Shown here: positions 21,362-34,122 of the stretch, in pieces | How positions within the stretch are numbered: position 1 is the stretch's first letter | How the letters are laid out: every line of letters starts with the position of its first letter | Assembly: GCA_902651635.1 (NCBI GenBank) | Contig: CACRSC010000004.1 | Coordinates: forward strand, 350,046-414,045 | Origin: Mastigamoeba balamuthi | Lineage: Eukaryota; Evosea; Mastigamoebida; Mastigamoebidae | DNA length: 64,000 nucleotides | Reading direction: 5' to 3' | Made by a program: the position numbers and the translations under genes | The notes under the pieces: generated by a model | The model's input: the letters and a program-made list of their open reading frames with translations, nothing else | What the model was told of the DNA's origin: nothing | Database searches by the model: none

Positions 21362-24300
21362 ATGACCGCTGCGCCGCTGCCGCTGTCGCTGCGCCTGCTC
21401 CCCCGCGGCCCGCCGTTCGGGCGCTACCTCTTCGCGCTGCCCGTGGCGCCGCCGCTGCCGCCGTCCTCGCCGCGCCGCTTCCGCCCGCCGGCCGAGTCGT
21501 GGACGCGTCTGCTGGCCACCGCCACCGCCTCGAGCGTCCGCAAGGACTCGCCCTCGCCCGCCCCGCCGCCCCCCAGGAGCCCCGTCCCGCACCTCGTGGC
21601 GCCGGCAGAGGCGGCGCCGGGCGGGGTCTGCGCCGCGTCAGCGCTGACGTACGCGGACGGGGGGCGGAGGTACGCGGAGAACGACTTCGACCTCGGCGAC
21701 GACGACGACGGGGGCGGCAGCGGCGACGAGGCCGAGCCCCCGGCGAGGGCGGGGTCGCCCACGCACAACGAGCTGTTCCAGGACGCGGTCAACAAGATGC
21801 TGGCGCTGGGGCCGGACAGTTCTGGAAGTGCGTCGCCCCCTCCGTACAGTCAGTCGCGAGAAGATACTGATATCTCTTGATATCTTTCTCTCCCGATTCC
21901 GACTCGCTGCAGAGGAGAGGATGGAGGTGTACAAGAGGCTCACCGGGGTCACAGAGGACTTCCTGCAGCAGGCTGTTAACTACGCCCGCGTCATCATCTC
22001 CGAGGTGAGGCAGAGGAGGGACCTAGTCACACGCGACACTCGTCTGACGAGCGCGTCTGCGTGGCGTGACGTCTCTCAGATGCGGCTCCCGGACGACCTG
22101 AAGACCATCAAGCCGCGTCGCACTGGCGGCGTCGCCGGCGGCCTCAAGTACGTCGTCCGCAACATCAGGTTCAAGGTCCATCAGGGCCACCCACCCCATC
22201 CAGCACTCATTCCCGTTCCCCCCCGATGACGCTCGGCGCAACGCACGTCACGGCACACGTCACCAGATCCCCAAGCCCGACTGCGAGCTGTACTCCACGT
22301 ACGACCAGCAGATGAAGGTCGCCGGACACGACCTGCACGGCTGCAGCACCATCGCGGCCAGCCTGCTGCAGGTGCCGGGCCTCGCGCAGAAGTACCGCTT
22401 CCCGCTGGTGGCCGTCATCGACTACCTGGGCTGGCGCGTGTTCGCCCAGGCTGAGCTGCCGCTCTACGGCCGCAAGACGCTGATCTACGGCAGCGACGAC
22501 GGGGGCAAGACAGCGCGCCGCGACGACAGCGTCCACGACGACCTCGCGAGGGTCGCGGCGAGGCTCGGGATCGCCGAGCACGCGGTCGGCGACATCACGC
22601 TGGCGACGCCCTTTGACCTCGAGGTGCACCAGGTCCGGGGCATGCGCTACATGGTCGACTTCAGCAGGCTGTTCCCGCCAACGGCGGAGAACATCGGCAG
22701 CGTCCCCAAGGGCCAGGCGTTTGCGCAGCTCATGAGGCCCGAGTTCATCGGGGGCTACGCCAAGGCCAGGAAGCCCCTCAACCCCGACGGCTTCTCCTTC
22801 CACTGCAACGCGTACAGCCCAGAGGTCTGCCGCGCCTCCCCCACCCCTCCCGGCTTCCCTGCTGACGTCTTGGCAGCTCGTGGAGGCCACGCGCGTGCTG
22901 AGGGAGGAGAGGACTGCCGAGTTTGCGCAGCTGCTCGCGGGGCAGGACCCGTTCGACACTGCGTTCGACCTCGTGGCGCAGCTGCACCGCGCGGGGATCA
23001 ACATACGGTACCTGGGCTTCGTCCTGGACCACCTCAGCCGTGCGCCGTGCCAGACGCCCGCCGTGGCCGAGTGGCGCCTGCAGGTGATGGTCGAGATCGC
23101 CGCCCGGGTCATCTCCAAGGTCGTGGGCAGCGAGCTGCGCCAGATGGACGCGCAGCACGAGAGCCAGGTCAAGCCGAGGGTCATCGAGATGCTCAACGTG
23201 TTCCTGGGGGACAAGGTGTCGGAGCAGGCCGAGACGGACTGGTGGGGCCACGTGGACGCGTACTGCAGGAGCTACTGGCCGCACCCGGACCCCACCGAGC
23301 CCATCCGCCCTTCGCTCTTCTGGCTCAACCGCTCCAAGCGCCGCTGCGCGCTGTTCCGCAAGATCAGCCACTCGCTGGGGCTCATGTGGTTCAGCGACGC
23401 GTGGGAGCTGTTCTCCAAGCACGAAGAGGCGCTCGCATGCAGGGAGCCACTGACCGATTCGAGCCTTCGAATGATAGAGCCCATAGTGAAGAGGATGAAC
23501 GTGTGCTGGCACTCCCGCGCGTGCTACCTCAGCGAGCTCTACCAGCGAAAGGTCGTCGCGTCATCCCTACCCATGTAGCACTCATGCACCCGACCTGGCA
23601 CAGCTGCAGAACGACGCGCCAGAGTCCGAGTGCCTGCGAGTGCTGGGAGACGCCGAGGCCACGTTTGCCCTCGCCATTGGTGGGGACCCGGCCAACGAAT
23701 CCACTCTGCGCTCTTACGCTGCGTGCCTGTGCCACCACGCAACGCACTGCGAGCGCAATGCGGACCACAGGGGTGCGTCCAAGTACCTCAAGAGGGCCAG
23801 AGAGACAATCGACACGGCGATGGCCCTTGCGCACGGAGACCCCAGCGCGTCTCTGTTGTACATCGCCGCGGTGGTCGAGGACCGCGACGGCAAGAGCGAC
23901 AAGGCGATGGAGCTCTACCAGGCAGCTGTCGACAAGGAACCGCAGCATACCAACTGCATGCAGATGCACGCCGACATGCTGGCCGAGCAGGTGCGCATGG
24001 GCCACCCTCGCAGCTCCGACCTCGAGAGAATTGCCGAGCGCCGGTACATCGAGTGTGTCAACAGGCATCCGGACCCGGTGAAACGTACGCCACCAAATCT
24101 GCTAACAGCACGCATATGACAATGAGAGCACAGCATGCAACAACTACGCGATTTTTCTGCTGGAGAGGGGACGCGTGCAGGAGTCCGGAGAGATGTTCCT
24201 CAATGCCCTGGGCTACGTTCTGAACCGAGGTACATCGTGGCCCGTGAGCTCAACAGAGGCAGCCGTCGCTGGAAACTGCCTCGAGTTCGCGAGGATGTTC

Positions 24301-24390
24301 TTGGACAGCACGACAACGGAGAGCCTTGTGGCATTGATCAACGAGCGCAGACCGAATGCCAGGAGGAAGAAGATGTCTCAATCCCGTTGA
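21362..24390 (+). CDS. CLU-domain protein (clustered-mitochondria-like) with TPR-like C-terminus
   Basis: Seven exons (21362-21827, 21913-22004, 22080-22175, 22267-22824, 22877-23551, 23604-24084, 24134-24390) sum to 874 residues in phase. Exon 4 holds the CLU domain: AGHDLHGCSTI, PLVAVIDYLGWRV, TLIYGSDDGG, YMVDFSRLFPP, and LMRPEFIGGY. Exon 5 continues with HRAGINIRYLGFV and the helical region seen in CLU/eIF3-associated proteins, and exon 6 looks like TPR helices. CLU proteins bind mRNAs for mitochondrial proteins and control organelle distribution; that is family knowledge. The protein is shorter than canonical CLU (about 1,300 residues), and its first 155 residues are disordered, with no recognisable CLU N-terminal domain. 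The last intron contains a CTAAC branch point. Confidence 0.8.
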
Positions 24391-24453
24391 AGCAGCTTAA
24401 AATACACTTAATCACACTTAAATTCGTGTACGGGAAAATAGAAATATCACACA

Positions 24454-24526
24454 GGGGGTTTAGCTCATTTGGTAGAGCGCACCGTTCGCATCGGTGAGGC
24501 GCGGGGATCGAAACCCTGAACCTCCA
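24454..24526 (+). tRNA. tRNA-Ala (anticodon CGC)
   Basis: The 73-base cloverleaf folds completely: acceptor GGGGGTT with AACCTCC, D arm GCTC/GAGC, anticodon stem CACCG/CGGTG around loop TTCGCAT, and T arm CGGGG/CCCTG. The anticodon CGC (24487-24489) reads GCG alanine codons, which suits the G+C-rich genome. The third acceptor pair is G-T (G3:U70), the alanine identity element, so the call does not rest on the anticodon alone. The discriminator is A and no CCA is encoded. The T loop is ATCGAAA, not TTCGANN, a small deviation. A TTTT terminator follows within a few bases. Confidence 0.96.
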
Positions 24527-25924
24527 ATTTTATGCTCAATCCTGGTACACTGGCTCTAGACGGCCTTGATAAGATGAGGGCGTGAAGGATTACCGAATTC
24601 CTTGTTTATACTTCTTATCAAGAGCCACAGCTTTTCAACTGAGAACTGAATACATCCTCTTATCATGAAGAAAGAGTCAATTATGATAGTAATAAGAACT
24701 GCTTATCACTTTTATATTTCATTTTAATTTCGAGCTATTGATATGATATTACATTTTCTAAAATGAAACACAACATAAAGGAAGCACATTTGATTTTCTT
24801 TAGTTCATACAGCTAAGAAAGTCTATAAATATCAGCAAACAGTTGTCAAATGGAAACTACTGACTAACTGGAACAACTTATAGAAGAAGTAAAACAATTT
24901 TCACTGTATTAGTTCAGGTGTGTTTACATCTGTAATAAGACTTAGGGATAAGAAACAATGATAGGATTGTGCCAGATTAATATTTAATAGTTATAAGTTG
25001 GAAAAATGACCTAAGATTAAACAATGATTGCAAAAGTGCAACAGAAGGTATTTAGAGTGTTTTACCAGAGAAAGACTGCATTTACTGGACAAAGGGGCAT
25101 TTGACTCAATTCATAGGGTATTGATACTAATTTCTCAAAGACCCATTACAGACCGCACTTGTCTGTATACCAACTAGTAGCTTCTGTGATTAATCAAAGG
25201 TGTAACTTTATAAGATACAGAAATCTGTTATGCATGAATCACATCAAATACCAGTCATACTCAAAGATCAGAGTATTCAGGAATCACTATTAACAGTTCA
25301 GCTCAGAACAAAAGAAGTAGATCTGGAATATGTACAGTTAAGTTTGAAACCACTACCACCATGGAGCATGGGGAAAGACGATTGCAATTTGCTAAGGAGA
25401 ACCAGATAAGGAATTGGAATAGTATTCTTTAAATAGAAGAGGCAACATTTTGTATTGGTAGATGAACAGAAAAGGTCTGGCATTGCAAAGAAGCCCGGTT
25501 TGTGCAAAGGTCTTTGAAATTTGCAGGCAAGTTGAATGTGTGAGGCTGGTTTTCTACAAAAATTTGGGCACTAACAAATTATCACAGAAAAACTCACTGA
25601 AGTTGGAATGTGCCACATTTATATACACTACTACTTCCTTTGTCCAGAATGTTCTTTTGGAAAGAGATTCAGATATTGGTCTTTGCAGGAGAACAATATC
25701 TCGCCACATTGCAGTCTTCAAATATGAATTTTGCCCAACTAGTTGGCATGAAAGTCATATTGACACTTCCCGGGAATGAGAGGCTCAAGTTGGTCATGAA
25801 AGATCCATGCTGGTGAACAAATTTATGAAACCCCATAGACTGTATGAGTGGATGGGGGAAAATCAATTTATTTTGCATTTGAGGAACGTCCGTTTCTAAT
25901 GTTGTGATCATCCACACTTCTGGA
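24527..25924. other. AT-rich island without an intact gene, next to tRNA-Ala
   Basis: About 1.4 kb drops to roughly one third G+C by eye, while both flanks are far richer. It begins directly at the tRNA terminator and ends where the Furry-like reading frame closes at 25925. No frame longer than about 105 residues occurs, codon use does not resemble the neighbouring genes, and I recognise no domain, terminal repeat or target duplication. It may be a decayed mobile element that used the tRNA gene as a landing site, or a non-coding AT-rich spacer. I cannot decide between these by eye. Confidence 0.5.
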
Positions 25925-28900
25925 TCATTCACTCACTACACTTCTGCGTGCAATGCGTCGAAGAATCTCTTTTCTGGAATAAAGAGGGTCAGTTGTGCAT
26001 TCGTATTCAAGTTTCGCACCTTTGCCTGCGGACTTGACTGCCTCAGCACCATCGGCACCCCTGTTCTCCTGCGAGTACCTTGTGTTCTCCTTACGCTGGT
26101 TCTCGAGGAACTTGGGCATATCGATAAGAACACAATTAAAGGGGAAAAGACGGGAACTCACGGATTCGTTGAACGACGGTGGCGCTGCAACACCGAGGAC
26201 GGAGAGGAGCTTCTTCGAGCATGTGAACGTGTTGCCCCGGACATCGTCGTCGCAGTCGCCCAGGAAGACGTCGGGGTCACGCTGAACATAGACGTCCTGG
26301 GGCAGAGTGCGTATGCAATCGAACAGTTTCGCGGCGACACCCTCAGGGATGTTCTTGAACACGTACGACAGCACACCGATGGCCGACGTGGCAACTTGAG
26401 CTGCCAACAACGCTCAGGGGCAACATCCCAACCCGCAAAAGGCACATACCGTCGGCCGAGTGGGTGTAGAGAATGACGAGCTCGCTCAGCTGAAGCAGCT
26501 GTGTGCGCGTTGGCGACACCCCCATACTGTGATACGGAGAAGCGATGAGAGACGCAGGAGGGCTATGCAGGCACAGGGCGTACGAGACGAGTTTGCCCAG
26601 GATCTCCAGAAGAGCGGAGCGCCACCTCTTCTGGCCCCTGCGCAGCAGGACCAGGACGGTGTCCATCGATACGAGGAAGTCCTCCGGGCCCTTGAACGCC
26701 GCCGAGTAAGCACGGAAGATGTCGCTCATGATGTCCGACGAGTCGCGCTGCAGATGCACTGGCACCGCCCTCATGTCCGCCTTGGAAAACGCCTCCGCCA
26801 CTGCCGTCATCCCGCTGTCCACTGCGACGGATGGGGGGCGAGCATATAAGCTGCAGGCAAGGCCGCTTCGCGAGCGCGTACCGCAGCATGAAGCGAACTT
26901 CATCGCGTTGGGGACGGCGTCACGGCTCTTGATGAAGATGAGCAGCATGTGCGTCAGGGTGGCGATCTGCAGCAGCGCGGTGGTGCACGAGCGGCGCGGG
27001 CCATTGGCGAGGGTCTCGCAGAGCCAGAGCGCGTTCTGGTACGTTGCCTGGCAGGCCAGCCCGCGCACAACGACCGAGGTGACCTCGGGGACCGTGGGCC
27101 AGAGCAGGTCCAGGTCGACACAGAGCCTCGAGTGCTCCTTGGCGGGCACGCGGAACGTGTTCTTGAGGATCTCGCAGCCCTGGTTGTACTGCGATATCGA
27201 GGACGTGTGCAGCAGTGCCCCTCCTGCCTGCGCGACGCACTTCCAGACGCTCTGGCTGCTTTCCTGCAGCTGCGCGGACGACATTGGTTGTTCGTTCGGA
27301 TGATCGCGAATGATGAGTTTGACCACTCACATCGAGAGGAAGACGCGAGAGCATCTCGGAGAGCACAGCCCTCTGGCGTGTCTGCCAGTACGCTACGTAC
27401 TTGAACAGGCACATCAGGAGCTTCAGGACGCCTGCAAAAGGGTGAACGTTTCTTCAGAAGTGAACAATAGAAGATGGGCGTGGCGACTCACGAGGGCCTT
27501 CGTAGCGCGCCGTCAGAGCGTGTGCGAGGTGCAGCGAGTCCACGGCGCAGCTCTCGTCAACCATCATCAGCGCCCAGTCGAGAGACTGCTCCGACCACTG
27601 GTCCCTCATCCTCGGGCTGTCGGACCTTGTCAGTACAGAGGTCGAGCAGCAGCCAAGAAAGGGGACAAGTTGCTCACAACGTGGGGCTGACGAGGTCCAG
27701 GAACTTGTTCATATCCTCGACCGACCACTTGTTCTTCTTCTTCAGCAGCGCGTCCGCCTTTGCGCGGGCACCTTCGTCGTCGCGGGTGAGCACACCAGAA
27801 AGCAGCGAGTTCACAACCGACTCGGCCTCCTTGCGCAGCGGCTCCTGCTCGCGGGGGAATACGGCTCAGCGTGGTCAAAGCACACGGTGATGGTCACGTA
27901 CCCCGCTCGTGCGTGAGGGGGAGTGCAGAACAAAGGCGCTCTGGAGCATGGCCGCGATCTGGGACTCGGCGTTGGCGACTTGCTCCACAAGGAGGTCAGC
28001 CAGGAGGCAGAACGCCTTGGCCTCCTTGACGTTGCCCTCAGGCGCGAACGGTATCGCTGTCTCTGGCCCGTGAGAAACGGCGAGCAGCATGTGAGTGAAG
28101 GGAAGCGCCCGCACGGTTCTTGACGACAGCGGTGACGAATTCCTGCGCGTGATACGAAGGCGCCTTGTAGGTTCTAAGACTCTGCGACAGGTACTGGAAC
28201 ACGAAGAGCACGTTGGGCGTCCTCCCGATGTCTGGTCAGTCGCGTGAGTGGAACAGCGCAGAGATGACCGAGGCAAGCGAGGGAGCTGTGGCGTCCGTGT
28301 GTGCCGCACATGTCAGAGCTGTAGAGATGCCTTCGTAGACCTTCCTGTCGCTGGGAGACTCGGCGCTCATCGCGACAAAGGTCGAGACGATGGCCTCGAT
28401 GTCCTGCGGCGCCTTCTGCGACGTGGCCGACTGCCAGATCTGCTCGACGAGGGCCTGCATCGCCGGCTCAGAGCACTTGACTGTCAAGCTCACGAGCGCG
28501 GCCAGGAACCTCTTGGTCTTGTCCGCATCCTTAGAAGCGACGACAGCGTGGAAGTTGGCGGCCCACGGAATGACAATCTGCACACAGCCGCGGTGAAACA
28601 AAGGCCGGAACATCACAGAGAGGAAAGCGCACTGTCAGGGCAGTCCCCTTGGACGCATCGTCAAGATAGTCGACCATCCCGTCGACAGACGAGACAAACT
28701 CAGCGGTCTCTGGGACAGCCTTTGCCGCAAGTCCCGTGGACACACTGGAAAGAGCCGTGGGGTCAGAACTCGCCCTACGGCTGCGGGAGGCGGAAGAGGG
28801 GATCGCTGCTCACATCTGGGCGTTGCGGGAGCGCAGGAAGGGCTGGTTGTCCCAGACCCTTGTGATCACGGGCACGGGGCTCGCGGCGAACGGCGACCCG

Positions 28901-31900
28901 CGCAGCGTGACGAGGAAGTTGATCATCGAGTTTGCCTTGGTGACGTTTTCGCGCAACGCGCACGCGCACACCTGCAAGAGCGCAAACGCCAGCCTGCGAT
29001 AGAGGAGGTCCGTTGTGGTTAGCTGGATGCTGAGGGCCCACTGGCATTGTGGCGGACATTTTGGACGGAGGGAACGAGGACTTCCACGTGTCGAAGTCCT
29101 GGATGACGTTGGTGACTACGGCATCGAGATACGCGAAGCTCTCGGCCGGCCTCGAGCGGAACTGGAAGCTCCGCTCGATGAACTGCGCCAGGTACCCGGG
29201 GTTCCTCCTGCACACGACACCCCCCCGACGCTTAGCGAGCGGCTGCAGTGGCGGCGGCGACTCTCACTTGAGGGCGAAGACAAAGGCCAGCGAGACCTCG
29301 TCGACCATGTGGGGGCCCACTTTGAGAGCGTCGCAGAGGAACGGCAGAACGGTGCCAGCGAGGAACTCGGGGTTCACGTCGCTGCACTGCACCAGGACGC
29401 TCACGGCCTTGACGATCGACACCTCAAATGTCGACGACTTGGAGGGCCCGTCCTGCGCAGACCCCAGCAGCTTGGCCAGCAGGTTGAACAGACTCTCCGA
29501 GTACGCGTGCTCGCGTATCGTGAAGCCCGCGGACGCCGCCTCCCCGGACGCCTTGCGAGCGTCCTCGACGTGGCCCTCGAGCAGCAAGAACGATTGGAAC
29601 ACAGAGCACACCTGCGACTTGATGGCGGGGTGGTAGCCCTCGAGGCCCGCGGCAGAGGCGTCGATCCAGTGGGCGACAAACGCGCGGTATAGAGAGCGCG
29701 CGGTCTCCGAGGCCGCGTAGACGTCGCCCGGCATGTTGATGATCGCGCGCGAGAGGATGGTGATCGCGTTCTCCTGCGCAAAGAACGGCTTGGACTTCTT
29801 CTTCGCGTCCTTGGTCCCCTTGTCGTACTCGGCGCTCAACGCGTTCACGACGATTCCGAGGCTGCATAAAGTTGTCAGCAAGGCGGCGCACGGCAGACGG
29901 AGCAAGAACGGGCCAGCTCGAGTGCAGCTCGGGGACCATATCGGAGAAAGCAAAGGCGACGTCCTCGGGCCCCGTGAAATACTGCGCAATGAGGTCGCGA
30001 ATGAAGCTCGCCTGCACCTTTGTGTCTGCGCACACAGCGCCAATCAGAAAACGGGCTCCAACGCTCTCGCGAGTTCGAACCGTCATCGGGAGAGATCCTG
30101 ATGCTCAGCAGCAGGAACCGAACCACGGTCGTCCAGTTGGGCATCTTGGTCGACCAGCTCTTGCTCAGCTTCTCCCACGCCCAGCTCACAGCTCTACGGT
30201 ACTCCTGTGTAGGATGCTGAGCCAAATTCGAATGAGGCTTTCCGAGAGGTCACCCCGCTTATAGATCCCTTGGACTTGAGGAACGCGGTGAGATGCGCAT
30301 TCCACCCAGAGGCGGAATTGTCCACGTTCTGGAAGGAGTCGATGAGGTATGGCGCATGCTCCACGTGCTCCTCGATCTTGCTGCACACCGAGATTAGAAC
30401 GACGGAAGCAAGGAGACCGTACACGAAAACAGGCTTCTTCAGGGCCTCTGCCATGAGTAGCGCCTTGGTCCAGACAACGGGTTCGTTCGACAGTATCAGT
30501 GACAGGCAGATGCCCTCGTACTGCTCTCTGATCATAGCCCACTTGGCAACGTCTACCCGGGCTCAGTCCGAAGACAACGACAACGGGGGATTCAAGAGAG
30601 TTCGAACCGATTGTGCATCGCTGGTTGTCCTCCGAGAAGAAGTTCTGGGAGAGATCAAGTATCGTGCAGACCGGCTTGATGCTATTCAGCAGTCGCTCGA
30701 CGGGCTAAAAAGGGCTCAGGCGGTGGCAGTAAGAGAAAATGAGCACCATTTCCGTGAAGCCCTTGAGGTTGTCGAGCATGCAGTCGAGGACGACGGTGAG
30801 GTTCGAGGCGGGCCGTAGCTTTATCCAATTGATGATCGCGTTTGTCGCCATCAGCTGCGTCTCCGAGCTGCTCTCCGACATCAACGGTACCACCTTTGCC
30901 GCAATCTTCCCTCGCAAAGGCGGATGAGTTCGTTTTGTTCGCTGAGGACATGCGTACCCTCTCTTGCTCCTCCGGCTTGCACAGACCTGGGAAGCAGTGG
31001 AGCACCGGACGCGAAGGGGATCCCTCCACCTGGAAGTCCCCAAAGTACGGGGCAATCTGAGGGTACAGCCTGTCGATGCTCTCGGTGAGCTGCGAACAAG
31101 AACGTTAGGAAGGCCACGGATCAAAGGAACATACTGTCTCGTTTGACTCGTTGTACAACACACTGAAGGCCTTGAACAGGACGGCCTTGACTTCGGGAGG
31201 GAAGTCGGCAGACAGTGCCAGCCGAACAGTCTTCTGGTCCGCTATCCTCACCCCACGGCGTCCCTGTTCAGGCCGGTCAGATGCGAGCGCCGGACACGAG
31301 TGAGGCGCACGATTTCGATCATGATGTCCGTCAGCAGCGAGACCTCGTTCTGGACGGGGAACCCGTTCTTCTTGGCTTCCGACCTCGAGGGCAGAACACC
31401 GCAAATCAGCGTGTCCGCGAACCCCGAGAACACAGACGAGCACCTATAACGACGGAACACGTCAGCCTTGCGACACGGCGCCGGCTTGGACGCACTGCTG
31501 GGGAACAGGCTTGGGACCGAACGCTGTTTTGAGCAGGTGGAGCGTGTACTCGAGCAGGGCTTTGCGGATGGACGAGTCCTTGAGCTGCGGCACAAGCACC
31601 TGCAGGAACTCGTCTCCGTGCGAGACGAAGAACGACTGCTCGGCCGACAGCATAGAAACGAGCAGCCTCAGGGCAGACATCTTGGTCTTGTCGCTCTTTA
31701 TCCACTTCTTCGCGAGCTCGAATATCCCTGAAACGCGCCTCGTTGGCTCGCGGGGTCAGAGTGATTGTGTCCGTACGGTCGAAACAGTTCCAGAACTTCT
31801 GGGCTGCCCTGTCGTCGAACTCGGGACACCTGGACGCGTTCTTCTGGAATATGTTGTCGATTATGGTGACCAGTGACTTGCAGACTGCATTCTTCAGGAC

Positions 31901-33825
31901 CTGCATGTGACTGTTATCGAAGACGAACACTGCTGGAGAGATCAGCTCACGGCTCTGTCGATCTTCTCCATTGAGATGGCGACGGCATTGAAGAAGTGGC
32001 TCGTGGGCTCGATCTGCGGCTGCTTCGAGAACCCAAACGCGATGTGCGACGTAGCGTACTGGTACGTCACGAACTCGCGGAACTGGTCGCTCGACTTGCA
32101 GAGCACGAGCTTGGACGAGAACAGCTGGACAACGGGGTCGAGCTGCTGCGTGCTGACGAACCCAAGGCACAGCCCCGCCTGCTGCCTCACCGCTTTCAAG
32201 CGTCCGCATACTAGTGAGCACCACGGACGGGCGTATCAGAGGCACGGCATACCTGGCCTGTTCTGGAAGTGGATCTTCTCGAAGAAGGTCTCGCGGACAC
32301 GGGGTGGCAGGCGAGCTATCTCCGAGCACGTCGCAGGGTTGCGGGCGTTGGCCTCGAGGATGCAGCGGAACGTCTTGTACAGGAAGAACAGCGGCGACGA
32401 GTTGTCGGTGAGCTCCTCGGCCTCGTGCGGCCCGGGCTTCCCGTCGTCGTCGTCTTCAGTCCCGTCGCGGTCCTTGCTCGACGGAGGCTTCACGTTGCCC
32501 GACACCTGGTCGACGAACTTGTCGCAGAGCTTCTGGATCGAGTCGATGACCGTTGCCAGCATGTCGCCGATCATCGAGTACTGTACGAGGACGTTGCGTA
32601 TCATGGCAAGCTTCTGGAAAACTATCTCCACGGGCAGCTCTCTCGCCTGGCGAGGAACGTGAGTGTCCGAGCTTGAAGAGAAGACTCGCGCGAACCCTCT
32701 CTGTCTTCCTCGGAGAGAACGCAGCCGATACCCTTCCCTGCTCGGCGTTGAGGCTGATGAGCAGAAGCTCGAACTGCTCGGTGTACTCCCGCAGGACCGA
32801 CGACGTGCTCACTGGCCTGCTCGACAGCTGCGCCTCCTCCTGATCGGCCACCCTCTGCGGCCTGTAAGGGGGGCACCCTCAGTGACCCTGAATAGCAGCA
32901 GACTCTGAGACTCGTGCGTACTCGGGGTCCGTGCTGTCCACCGTCTTGACTGGGGCAGACGCTGGAAGGCGAAGGTCAGCCACGGGAAGCGAGTAGTAGA
33001 GCGTGGCACGAACACATGAGCGTGTGCCACAGGGTTGCCTGGTCTGCCGTGGACACGAACAGCTCGAGCATCCCGCTGCTCTGGGGCCCCTTGGGAGTCT
33101 GCGGCAGCTGCGGCAGAGGCTGCTGCTGCGACGCCTGCGGCACCGGCGCCGGCTTCTGCGGCTGCGGCGGCAGCACCGCGGGCGCTGGTGCGGCGTCCTC
33201 CTGGTGCTTGTGCTCCCTCAGCGTCTTGTGGGGCACAGGCAGCGGCTTCGGGGGTGGCGTGTCCTTGGACTCGTGTGCCGCGTGCTTCTCGCCCGGCACA
33301 GGCAGCGTCTTGTGCTCCTGGCTGGCGCTGTGCGGCTCTGCCGCCCCCTCAGTGGCCGCCTTGATGGATTCCTGCCGGCGGGGAGGGCGGTGAGGGTGCG
33401 CCAGGCCGCTCTCTGGGAGGGGGCGGGGAGGGCACCTTGGTCAGCGTCCCTGTGGAGCTGCCCGTCACGTGCACGCTCTGCTTGGCGAGCTGCTTGCGCC
33501 GCTTGCGCGCCTCGGCTGCCTCGAACTCGGCCCGCGTCACCACGAACTCCCAGGGGAACCACCCCTTCTTCCCGTCCGCCAGCTCCCCCTGCGCAGGGCG
33601 GGCCCCACGTCCCGATCCGTTGAGTTTGAATTCCCCGATTGAATTCGCCAAACCCAAACCAGAGCTGTGCTGGGTATTGTGGGTGGGGGGTTGTACCTGG
33701 GCCCACCCGCTGTCGTCCTTGGTGAGGACGACGACGGTCTCGCCGCGCTTGAGGGGCAGTTCTGTCTCGCTGGCGGCGACAAAGTCGTACTTGGCCACCA
33801 TCTCGTCCTCCTGCGTGTCCGCCAT
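25925..33825 (-). CDS. FRY: Furry/MOR2/Tao3-like scaffold with an N-terminal SH3 domain
   Basis: A very long gene of more than 20 exons with short introns encodes about 2,100 residues. The start is the ATG at 33825. Residues about 8-60 form an SH3 domain (AKYDFVAASETELPLKRGE, DDSGWAQ, KKGWFPWEFV), followed by a proline-rich linker. The rest is helical. Around 32200-31470 it matches the Furry family pattern: a stretch of LDPVVQLFSSKL and VLKNAVCKSLVTIID, then AKKWIKSDKTK, LLVSMLSAEQSFFVSHGDEF and LVPQLKDSSIRKALLEY. Near 27200 a C-terminal pattern with LLWPTVPEVTSVVVRGL follows. Furry proteins are HEAT-like scaffolds for NDR kinases and MOB proteins in polarity and morphogenesis. Splice junctions between the SH3 part and the helical part are in phase (33030 to 32630), so the fusion is within one predicted gene. 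Some middle exons remain approximate. Confidence 0.7.
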
Positions 33826-34122
33826 GGCTGCGAGCCTGCCGACGCTTGGCTGTACCTCGGTGTGCTGCTGCGTGGGTCTCTGGCCTCGATGTCCGCACCC
33901 TATGCTTGAGAGGGTGTCGCAACCGATGCCCGTTTACAAAGGCGAAATATCATGATTTTCTTCCTTTTTCTCGGTATTTGCTGACGAGTTTGTGACTTGT
34001 CCCCGGTGTATAATGAACGACCGTTGGTTTGCGCGCACGGGTGGTTCGTGCTGATGACGTTGATCCCATTTTCCTCAGATATTTCATGACGTGGGAGAAA
34101 GAATCACCGAAGGGGAAAACTG

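Noticed and set aside
25462-25932. Short frames in the AT-rich island (105, 68 and 87 codons)
   Set aside because: Lengths are no more than expected by chance in this stretch, no motif is recognised, and codon use differs from all neighbours. I did not assign the island to any element family.
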